Assembly: GCA_023251435.1 (NCBI GenBank)
Contig: JAHEYU010000007.1
Span: 1-64,000, forward strand
Direction of reading: 5' to 3'
DNA length: 64,000 bases
Source: Bacteroidota bacterium
Lineage (GTDB): Bacteria; Bacteroidota; Bacteroidia; Bacteroidales; Prolixibacteraceae
The translations under genes and the position numbers were made by a program. A model generated the notes under the pieces. The model saw only the letters and a list, made by a program, of their open reading frames with translations. It did no database searches and was not told the origin of the DNA. Positions 1 to 7,043 of this stretch are shown piece after piece; position 1 is the first letter of the stretch, and each line of letters begins with the position of its first letter.

Positions 1-1239
1 ACCTGGGTTGGCTTTGGTAATCGACCAGCCAATAATTCCGGGAACAAGCATCAAACCAATATTTTGAATCCAGAAAATACATCCGTAGGCCGTTCCCAAA
101 TAACGGTCTTCAACAATTTTAGGTAACGATGGCCACATGGAAGCTGGAACCAGCGAAAAGGCTGTACCCAAAATGACGATAGTTCCTAAAGCCAGGATAT
201 AAGAAAAGCTTTCGTTGGGAACAAGGGCGAAAATCAAATGCGAAACAACCAGCAAAATGGCGCCATAAAGCATCATCGAAGCGCCTTTCCCCTTTAAATC
301 GAGGAACAAACCAATGAAGGGAGTTAAAACCATGGCACCGATGGGGAAAAAGGAAAACAGATTTGCTGCTTCGGTAATGGGAACATTCAATTTCGAAGAA
401 AGCATATCGGTGGCGAATTTCTGGAACGGAAAGATGGCAGAATAGAACAATACGCAAAGTCCGGCAATTGCAATAAACCCGGGATTGGTGAATATTTTTC
501 CAAGGTCGCTTAATTTGAATTCATCTTCAGGAGCAAGTTTAGCCGCATCGCCCAACTGTTTATCGAGCTTAGCATCCATGAAAACATACGTCAAAAAAGT
601 AAGAAAACCGATGCAAAGGAAAGCCAGCCCCATAAATACTGAATTGGCGGCATCCCATTCAGCAGGATTTTCGGCTGAAGCATTGGCGAAAATTGGCGAC
701 AAGCGGAAAACAGCGAAAACGCCCAAACGGGCAACAGCCATTTCGAGCCCCATAGCCATCGCCATTTCCCTGCCTTTAAACCATTTGACGATGGTTTTGG
801 ATACAGTGATTCCGGCCATTTCGACCCCAACACCAAAAATGGCAAAGCCTACATACGCAAACGCAGCGGTAGTTGGCAATTGCCATCCGAAAACGGTGGT
901 CACCGATGCATGATCGACGTATTTTAATGCAGAAAATTTGATGGCCGCACCTGCTACCATCGTGATGGCTGATAGCATTAATGTGAACCGGATACCCATT
1001 TTATCGAGGATAATTCCGGAGAGAATCAGAAAACCAACAAAAACATTCAGAACAAATTCAGATCCACCTAAATAGCCAAATACTTCGGGTGACCAGTTAA
1101 AATTGGTAAGCATCATTTTTTGCAGAGGTGCTACCACATCAACAAAAAAGTAGGCAAAAAACATGGTTGACGAAATAAGAAGAAGCGCGATCCATCTGGC
1201 AATTGCTGAATCGTGAAGTGTTTTTCTCAAAGTTTGCAT
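1..1239 (-). CDS. MFS transporter, MFSD1-like (3' end outside window)
   Basis: A major facilitator superfamily membrane carrier, reading in from the ATG at 1239 and still open at base 1, so the C-terminus is missing. I translated it by hand; 413 codons are visible. The order of features resembles the MFSD1 (lysosomal dipeptide carrier) branch: an N-terminal helix ending in VDVVAPLQ, a glycine-rich GVGVEMAG helix, the loop VKWFKGREMAMAMGLEMAVA, and a second-half segment MWPSLPKIVEDRYLGTAYG followed by IQNIGLMLVPGIIG. All look like hydrophobic helices joined by short charged loops. It lies 38 bases after a DUF4831 gene on the same strand, so the two may be co-transcribed. The substrate is not evident; peptide transport is only an inference from the MFSD1 resemblance. 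Confidence 0.85.
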   Translation of the reverse strand, partial: MQTLRKTLHDSAIARWIALLLISSTMFFAYFFVDVVAPLQKMMLTNFNWSPEVFGYLGGSEFVLNVFVGFLILSGIILDKMGIRFTLMLSAITMVAGAAIKFSALKYVDHASVTTVFGWQLPTTAAFAYVGFAIFGVGVEMAGITVSKTIVKWFKGREMAMAMGLEMAVARLGVFAVFRLSPIFANASAENPAEWDAANSVFMGLAFLCIGFLTFLTYVFMDAKLDKQLGDAAKLAPEDEFKLSDLGKIFTNPGFIAIAGLCVLFYSAIFPFQKFATDMLSSKLNVPITEAANLFSFFPIGAMVLTPFIGLFLDLKGKGASMMLYGAILLVVSHLIFALVPNESFSYILALGTIVILGTAFSLVPASMWPSLPKIVEDRYLGTAYGCIFWIQNIGLMLVPGIIGWSITKANPG

Positions 1240-1277
1240 AGAAAAGAGATTAAAGTTTTGGTTTGAAAGTTCGTTAA

Positions 1278-2414
1278 TTATTTTTTGTCTGTTTTATTTT
1301 CTTCTGAACTTTCCATGATCTTAACGACTGACTTTACAGCTCCCGAATTTGAATGAAATTCGAGCATGTAGGTGCCATCAAGCAAGTCTTCAGGAATTGA
1401 AGAAATAGTACCGAACTGCGCAATCGAAGCACGTGTTCCGGCCAATTGGGCTCCTCCATCCATAATCCTGATTTCGGCCATTCCCGGCATACGGTAGAAA
1501 ACCCCGCTTTTCCCGGCATTCGGGTTTTCAGATAAACTTAGACCGTTTTGTTTGGAAGCCAGATTTTCAATTTTGGTTACATCGATTGTAATCGGGCGCC
1601 CCGACAAATCAGATTTTGGCAAAACACCCCGATCATCACTGAAGCGAAAGAAAACCTCACCTTTCACGGTTTTTTGTCCGGGAACAAAATCAAAGCTGAA
1701 TTCATATCTTTCTTTTACCGATTTACCGATAAACAAAGCGAGATAATTTTCTTCCATTTTTCCGAGTTCCTGGGTCATTACTTCAAACGATTTCCCATCG
1801 GGTAGAGGTTCATCGTCGGCATTGGTGAGCAGGGCAAAGCGCGAATTACGCAGATTAAAAATGGTTTCAGCAGCTTCGGCAGCCTTCTGTTCCATACTTT
1901 TTGAAACAACCTTAAACCGTTTGGTGGAATCGGCAGGCGAATAAAAACTCCAAATCGAAAGATCGGTAAACTTTACCTGTTTATCCAGATTTTTGGTTAA
2001 AAACGTCTGTGTATTAATGACAAGTTCCGAAGTTTCTACTGTTTTATTTATACCGGCAATAATTCCTGATTCTGTTAAGCTTAACATTTGAGCGGCAGGG
2101 CCAAGAGCTTTATAAACCTGCTCGGCATCGGGTTCGCTAAACACTTCGAGCTGCATTTCGTCCATGTTCCAGCGATCGACATCGGTGGCCGACACGTTTT
2201 CGATGCCCAACATTTTTTGTGCGTATGTGGAGAATGGTCCGTGTACAAATCTTTCGCGGGTGGCAATTATATGCACTCGAATTCCGGTTTGGGGCAAACT
2301 GTAAACAACACCCTCAACCGGAGTGGCTACTGCGCCCGGTTGTACTTTTTTCTGCGCAGTTGCCAGAGTAACTGCGAAAAAAGATAAAACAATGATTAAT
2401 ATTGAAATTCTCAT
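1278..2414 (-). CDS. DUF4831 family secreted protein
   Basis: A 378-residue protein with a Sec signal peptide (MRISILIIVLSFFAVTLATAQ). The segment VVYSLPQTGIRVHIIATRE followed by a YAQKMLGIENV motif is what I associate with the Bacteroidota family DUF4831, whose role is unknown. The length is typical for that family. The protein is probably periplasmic or surface exposed, rich in beta structure, with a lysine/glutamate-rich tail. It is the first gene of a likely two-gene unit with the downstream MFS carrier. I see no catalytic motif. The start is the only ATG that gives a signal peptide. Confidence 0.75.
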   Translation of the reverse strand: MRISILIIVLSFFAVTLATAQKKVQPGAVATPVEGVVYSLPQTGIRVHIIATRERFVHGPFSTYAQKMLGIENVSATDVDRWNMDEMQLEVFSEPDAEQVYKALGPAAQMLSLTESGIIAGINKTVETSELVINTQTFLTKNLDKQVKFTDLSIWSFYSPADSTKRFKVVSKSMEQKAAEAAETIFNLRNSRFALLTNADDEPLPDGKSFEVMTQELGKMEENYLALFIGKSVKERYEFSFDFVPGQKTVKGEVFFRFSDDRGVLPKSDLSGRPITIDVTKIENLASKQNGLSLSENPNAGKSGVFYRMPGMAEIRIMDGGAQLAGTRASIAQFGTISSIPEDLLDGTYMLEFHSNSGAVKSVVKIMESSEENKTDKK

Positions 2415-2516
2415 GATTTGAAATTTAAATGGTTTCTGTTTTCCTGTTTAATTAATCCTGAAGTTCAGGCTACAAACTTCAGCCGATTTTAAAAGAACCC
2501 AAAAATAGCCAAAATA

Positions 2517-4025
2517 TTATACCAATTGCAGAAATGCACCACCCAACTGTTCAACAATATCGCCCGCAATCATCGCCTGCATTCCCCAATTTGCAGCTGC
2601 CAGGTCTCCCGCCAGTCCGTGAAGGTAAACTCCGGCAAGTGCTGCATCAACGGGCAGGTAATTTTGGGCAAGCAAACCGAGTATTATACCGGTGAGTACA
2701 TCGCCGCTACCGGCAGTTGCCATTCCCGCATTTCCTGTACAATTGAAGGAAACCCGTCCATCAGGAAAAGTGATGCAGGTATGCGCTCCCTTTAAAACCA
2801 CAATAACTTTGTATTTTGCCGAAAACTGAAGTTGCAATTGTATTCGCTCAAACGAATTGGAAGCAGAACCGGCCAATCGCTCAAATTCTTTGGGATGCGG
2901 GGTAAGTATCGAATTTTCAGGCAAAAGGCTTAGCCAATCCCGATTTTCAGACAGAATATTTAAGGCATCTGCATCAACAACCAATTTATTAGGTTTTGCC
3001 TGAAGTAATTGTTTTAAAGCCTGCTGTGTTTCCGGGTTTTTATCCAGTCCGGGACCAATCCCTATGGCAGAAAACGAAGATAAATCCGGAACTTCAGAAA
3101 AAACTGTTTCAGAAGAATCAATCGAAGTCATTGCTTCGGGAACTGAATTCTGAATAACTTCATAGCCCAATTTCGGAACATGACTGGTGAGCAAACCAAC
3201 TCCGGCGCGCAAACAAGCTTTCGATGCCAGAACTGAAGCTCCCATTTTCCCGTAACTTCCGGCAATTAGTAAGGCGTGACCGTAAGTTCCCTTGTGCGAA
3301 AACTTGTCCCGCTTTTGTATTTTTCCTGAAATGAATTCTTTATCCGGATAGCAATAGTTGTTTTCGGTTTGTGTGATTGCTTCGGGATGCAAGCCGATGG
3401 GTAAAACTTCCCAACTTCCTACAATCTGGCTGTTTTCAGGAAAAAGGAAACTAAGTTTTGGAAACTGAAAAGTGAGTGTGTAATTGGCACAAATCACATT
3501 TGAAAGATTGTTTGCAGAATTGTCTTCACCAAACAATCCGCTCGGAATATCGATAGAAATGACCGTAGCGCCCGATTGGTTGATTTTTTTTACAATTTCT
3601 GAAGCCAATCCATTGAGCGGCTTATTTAAGCCGGAGCCGAACAATCCGTCGATCACAACAACTTCAAAGGGAATTTCAGGAATCAAACGTTCTGAATCAA
3701 TTCTTTTTAGTGAAACTTTATCCTGTTCTTCAAGTCGTTGCAAGTTAATGGCCGGATCGCCCTTCAGTTCGCGACCGAAAGTTGCAAGAAAAACAGTACA
3801 ATTAAAACCGGCATAAGCCAACATTCGTGCAACAGCCATCGCGTCGCCGCCATTGTTTCCGGGTCCTGCAAAAAACATGAAAGGCCGGTCGCGGTCAATA
3901 TGCTGAATCAACCAATCGGCTACTTCCGTTGAGGCACGTTCCATCAGGTCGGTGGACGAAATGGGTTCAAGATCGATGGTTTTTCTATCAATTTCGGCAA
4001 TTTGAGAGCAGGTAAAGAGTTTCAT
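2517..4025 (-). CDS. nnr: Bifunctional NAD(P)H-hydrate epimerase / ADP-dependent dehydratase
   Basis: This repairs NADHX and NADPHX, the hydrated damaged cofactors. An N-terminal epimerase domain (YjeF_N) carries GPGNNGGDAMAVARML near residue 55, and a C-terminal ribokinase-like dehydratase domain carries LTPHPKEFERL and the GNAGMATAGSGDVLTG motif containing the catalytic aspartate. With the start at 4025 (MKLFTCSQIAEID) it has 502 residues, normal for the fused enzyme. An upstream in-frame start at 4085 would add a non-conserved hydrophobic stretch and is not preferred. The leader holds an AAAGT-type degenerate repeat at about 4037-4068. It is cytosolic housekeeping, divergent from the POT transporter across a region holding a structured repeat. 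Confidence 0.95.
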   Translation of the reverse strand: MKLFTCSQIAEIDRKTIDLEPISSTDLMERASTEVADWLIQHIDRDRPFMFFAGPGNNGGDAMAVARMLAYAGFNCTVFLATFGRELKGDPAINLQRLEEQDKVSLKRIDSERLIPEIPFEVVVIDGLFGSGLNKPLNGLASEIVKKINQSGATVISIDIPSGLFGEDNSANNLSNVICANYTLTFQFPKLSFLFPENSQIVGSWEVLPIGLHPEAITQTENNYCYPDKEFISGKIQKRDKFSHKGTYGHALLIAGSYGKMGASVLASKACLRAGVGLLTSHVPKLGYEVIQNSVPEAMTSIDSSETVFSEVPDLSSFSAIGIGPGLDKNPETQQALKQLLQAKPNKLVVDADALNILSENRDWLSLLPENSILTPHPKEFERLAGSASNSFERIQLQLQFSAKYKVIVVLKGAHTCITFPDGRVSFNCTGNAGMATAGSGDVLTGIILGLLAQNYLPVDAALAGVYLHGLAGDLAAANWGMQAMIAGDIVEQLGGAFLQLV

Positions 4026-4158
4026 TTCTTTCAAGATTAAAGTCAAAAGTACAAAGTTAAAAGTTATAAAATCAGGAAAAATCACCCTATTTACTCATCT
4101 CATTTTTCGACAATTTTTACATGCTAAATGAAAATTATCCGATATTTTTCATGCGTGA

Positions 4159-4244
4159 ATAATTTGTTTTTTAATAGTCGTATGGAACTCGCATGTCGAC
4201 ATTCTCATATTCTTGAATGTAAGCAATTTACATGCTCGTTTCAT
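4159..4244. repeat. Structured dispersed element, copy A
   Basis: An 86-base element in the 404-base gap between the nnr start and the POT transporter. A second copy lies at 52857-52937. Shared blocks are ATAATT(T)GTTTTTTAAT, ATGGAACTCGC, CATTCTC, GCAATTT and TCGTTTCAT. Copy A can fold as a nested hairpin: outer ATGGAAC/GTTTCAT (one G-T pair), middle GCATGT/ACATGC, inner CATTC/GAATG. Read on the minus strand it also holds a 31-codon ATG frame starting at 4244 (MKRACKLLTF...). The function is unknown; see findings. Confidence 0.7.
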
Positions 4245-4343
4245 TTAGTAAGAAAGTGTAAACCACCTGAAAATGAAATTTCTTATCGCGAGAGGTCGTA
4301 TTTGTAGTCGATTTAAGCTGTATAATACATGATTAATATCCCA

Positions 4344-4373
4344 TTGTACGATTTAAAATCTTGTTTATATTTG
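4344..4373 (+). promoter_or_regulatory. Bacteroidota-type promoter for the POT transporter
   Basis: TTG at 4344-4346, exactly 19 bases, then TATATTTG at 4366-4373. This matches the known Bacteroidota primary sigma consensus (TTTG or TTG, N19-20, TAnnTTTG). The start of transcription would be near 4380, giving a leader of about 50 bases before the ATG at 4430. Confidence 0.75.
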
Positions 4374-4429
4374 CCAGTATTGCAAAAACTTAGATTATAC
4401 AATATTAATTCATTTAAAAAATTTGAAAT

Positions 4430-5926
4430 ATGATTAAAGGACACCCGAAAGGACTTATTGCAGCGGCGTTGGCTAACATGGGCGAACGATTTGGTTTCTA
4501 TACTATGATGGCGATTTTAGTTTTGTTTTTAATGGCTAAATTTAATTTAACAGGAACTGAAGCCGGCGCCTTGTATTCGATTTTTTATGGCTCTATTTAT
4601 ATTTTGGCTTTAGTTGGTGGATTAATTGCCGACAAACTAAGAAATTACAAAGGAACCATTATAGTCGGTCTGATTATTATGTCGCTTGGTTATACCTTGT
4701 TAGCTATGCCAATGTTAATTACAACCAAATATATTGCATTAGCTGCTTTGTTGGTTATTGCATTTGGTAATGGATTATTCAAAGGTAATTTACAAGCCCT
4801 TGTAGGCCAGATGTACGACAATGACGAGTTTCGTAATAAAAGAGATTCCGGATTCCAGATATTCTACATGTTTATTAACATCGGTGCAATGTTTGCTCCT
4901 ATCTTGGCGAGCTGGGTAAGAAATACCTTTGTTAAGATGCAGGGATATGCCTATAATGCCGAATTGCCGGGTTTGTGTCATCAATATCTTGATGGAAAAA
5001 TGGCCGAAGAAGTTGCTTCAGGTAAGTTCTCTGAATTGGCAAAAACCGTGTCGAATGGCGTTGCTCCAAATAGTTTGTCTGACTTTGCAACCAGCTACTT
5101 AGATGCTTTCAATACAGGATTTCACTATGCATTTTTAACAGCTGTGGTTGCCATGGCAATTTCGCTTGTTATATTTGTAGTATCAAAAAAGACTTTACCA
5201 ACTCCAAAAGCAAAAGTTAAAACTGTTTCGAATTTGACTGCAGATCAAATTAAAAAAGATGCACATGAAATTAAACAGAGGATTTATGCTCTACTGGCTG
5301 TATTTGGTATCGTAATTTTCTTTTGGTTCTCATTCCATCAGAATGGACTAACTCTTACCATGTTTGCCAAAGATTATACCCTACTTGGCGGATTTTTATC
5401 AGCAGAACTTTTCCAATCTGTAAATCCTTTCTTAGTCGTATTCCTTACGCCACTTGTAATTTTCATATTTAGCTTTCTTGAAAAAAGAGGTATTGTACCA
5501 TCAACTCCAAAAAAGATTGGTATAGGTATGGGTATTGCTGCCCTTGCATTTATTGTAATGGCTTTGGGTTCGATTGGTTTACCGGTATTGAGTGAAGTGG
5601 AAGCGCAGGGTGGTCTCGATGCATCATTAAAAGTTACTCCCTGGTTATTGTTTGCGACTTATTTTATTTTAACCGTTGCTGAATTGTTTATTTCGCCTCT
5701 TGGAATCTCTTTCGTATCGAAAGTTGCCCCGGCACATATGCAAGGTTTAATGCAGGGTGGCTGGCTAACTGCCACGGCGGTTGGGAATTTCTCCTTGTTC
5801 CTTGGAGCAATGATGTATGACAATATTTCAATTTCAATCACCTGGAGTGTGTTTGCTCTTGTTTGTTTGCTATCAATGTTAATCATGCTGGCGATGGTAA
5901 AATGGCTCGAACGGGTGGCTAAATAG
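4430..5926 (+). CDS. POT/PTR family peptide transporter
   Basis: A proton-dependent oligopeptide transporter of the inner membrane, 498 residues with about 12-14 hydrophobic helices. The N-terminal signature is NMGERFGFYTM (residues 16-26), followed by FYGSIYILALVGGLIADKL and the PTR2-type segment FQIFYMFINIGAMFAPILASW. In the classical POT motif ExxERFxYY the first glutamate drives proton coupling; here that position is asparagine (N16), while E19, R20 and F21 remain. A Bacteroidota subgroup with NMGERF seems familiar to me, so this may be a clade feature rather than a defect. It is a single-gene unit with its own promoter and a strong terminator at 5952-5984. Di- or tripeptide import is the family role; the exact substrate is unknown. 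Confidence 0.92.
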   Translation: MIKGHPKGLIAAALANMGERFGFYTMMAILVLFLMAKFNLTGTEAGALYSIFYGSIYILALVGGLIADKLRNYKGTIIVGLIIMSLGYTLLAMPMLITTKYIALAALLVIAFGNGLFKGNLQALVGQMYDNDEFRNKRDSGFQIFYMFINIGAMFAPILASWVRNTFVKMQGYAYNAELPGLCHQYLDGKMAEEVASGKFSELAKTVSNGVAPNSLSDFATSYLDAFNTGFHYAFLTAVVAMAISLVIFVVSKKTLPTPKAKVKTVSNLTADQIKKDAHEIKQRIYALLAVFGIVIFFWFSFHQNGLTLTMFAKDYTLLGGFLSAELFQSVNPFLVVFLTPLVIFIFSFLEKRGIVPSTPKKIGIGMGIAALAFIVMALGSIGLPVLSEVEAQGGLDASLKVTPWLLFATYFILTVAELFISPLGISFVSKVAPAHMQGLMQGGWLTATAVGNFSLFLGAMMYDNISISITWSVFALVCLLSMLIMLAMVKWLERVAK

Positions 5927-5951
5927 TAACTTTCTTCCTGAAAAGAATATT

Positions 5952-5984
5952 AATAAGAGCGGCCCAGGTCGCTCTTATTTTTTT
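5952..5984 (+). terminator. Rho-independent terminator after POT gene
   Basis: A ten-base stem, AATAAGAGCG paired with CGCTCTTATT, with an 8-base loop, running into a T tract. It lies 25 bases past the stop codon. Confidence 0.9.
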
Positions 5985-6097
5985 GTGGATAAATGTCAAT
6001 CGGCTGATGGGTTTCATTCAAAAAAGTGTCAACGCCCTGATGTTTTTACTTTATTGTAATAAGCCGGAACAACCAACAGATAAAAAATATACTTTTG

Positions 6098-6124
6098 AAG
6101 GAGCGGCCTTGTCTGCTCCTTTTT
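6098..6124 (+). terminator. Terminator-like hairpin in front of the beta-lactamase
   Basis: AAGGAGC pairs with GCTCCTT across a 10-base loop and is followed by TTTTG. It lies 28 bases before the ATG of the beta-lactamase and directly after a TACTTTTG (-7-like) box at 6090-6097 that has no good -33 partner. It could be a second barrier to read-through or an attenuator in the leader; the sequence alone does not decide. Confidence 0.4.
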
Positions 6125-6152
6125 GTTGCCTCAAATACCGAAATAAAAAACT

Positions 6153-6971
6153 ATGCGAACATCAATTCATCCTATTTGGCTGCTTGCCATTTTGTTTATC
6201 TCGCTGGATTCCTGCACAGTAAAGCCGGCCAAAGATGTCTCGCCCAACTTTCAGCCTTTTTTTCAGGAGTATGGAGTTGAAGGTTGTTTTTTGTTGTACG
6301 ATTTGAATAACGATTTGTACCAGATCTATAATTCCCGCCGCTGCGAGGAAGGTTTTCTTCCGGCCTCAACATTCAAAATCATAAATGCATTGATTGCTTT
6401 GGAAACAGGTGTGGTTACTGGTCAGGACATGGTAATTCCCTGGGATGGAGAAGTCCGTTCGGTAGAAGAATGGAACAGAGATCATACGCTGGCATCAGCA
6501 ATTCAATACTCGTCAGTACCCTATTTTCAGGAAGTTGCCCGACGTATTGGTCCCGAAAGAATGAAAGAATATGTGGATGACTCCGATTTTGGCCGAATGG
6601 ACATCAGTCCGGAAACCATCGACCGTTTCTGGCTTTGGGGAAATTCGCGGATAACTCCCTGGGAACAAATGAATTTCATTATTCACTTCTACACTAACAA
6701 ATTACCTTTTTCACAGGAGCATATTGATCTGGTAAAAAAACTGATTATCCTGAAACAATCAGACAAATGGATTTTTAGCGGCAAAACCGGCATGACTGTT
6801 CAGGATGGGAAAAATATCGGATGGCTGGTGGGCTATTACGAGGAAAACGGGCATACATGGCTGTATGTCTGCAACGTTGAATCAGGCCAGGAAAACTCAG
6901 CCAAGTTCCGGGAAAGCCGCCGCGGGATCACCGAAAAGGTATTCAAATCGATGGGATTGATGGAAGAATAA
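6153..6971 (+). CDS. Class D (OXA-type) beta-lactamase
   Basis: A serine beta-lactamase of class D that hydrolyses beta-lactams in the periplasm. All main class D landmarks are present: S72-T-F-K75 with the lysine expected to be carboxylated, S120-S-V122, W160 in DRFWLWGNSRITPWEQ, and K211-T-G213. The normally conserved YGN triad reads FGR (146-148, in SDFGRMDIS). The N-terminus is hydrophobic and ends LDSC at Cys21, a weak lipobox, so it may be a lipoprotein. At 272 residues it is of usual length. No mobile element, integron site or other resistance gene is adjacent, suggesting a resident chromosomal enzyme. The spectrum of activity cannot be read from the sequence. Confidence 0.93.
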   Translation: MRTSIHPIWLLAILFISLDSCTVKPAKDVSPNFQPFFQEYGVEGCFLLYDLNNDLYQIYNSRRCEEGFLPASTFKIINALIALETGVVTGQDMVIPWDGEVRSVEEWNRDHTLASAIQYSSVPYFQEVARRIGPERMKEYVDDSDFGRMDISPETIDRFWLWGNSRITPWEQMNFIIHFYTNKLPFSQEHIDLVKKLIILKQSDKWIFSGKTGMTVQDGKNIGWLVGYYEENGHTWLYVCNVESGQENSAKFRESRRGITEKVFKSMGLMEE

Positions 6972-7040
6972 AAAGTGGTCAGTGTTCAGTCTCAGTTTTC
7001 AGTTCCCATTTCTGATTACTAAACACTGCGACTGATAACT
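6972..7040. repeat. Degenerate CAGT-type intergenic repeat
   Basis: The short gap between the convergent beta-lactamase and acs genes is filled by variations on CAGTGTTCAGTC and CTGCGACTGA. The same motif family recurs at about 21261-21290, 23931-23976 and 50947-50972, always just beyond a gene end. Confidence 0.5.
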
Positions 7041-7043
7041 TTC

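Noticed and set aside
119-913. Several ORFs of 84-142 codons (119-457 -, 485-913 +, 591-845 -)
   Set aside because: They are antisense or out of frame to the MFS transporter, which translates cleanly through the whole region in one frame.
5983-6222. 79-codon ORF before the beta-lactamase
   Set aside because: No recognisable features, crosses a terminator-like hairpin and overlaps the start of the beta-lactamase.
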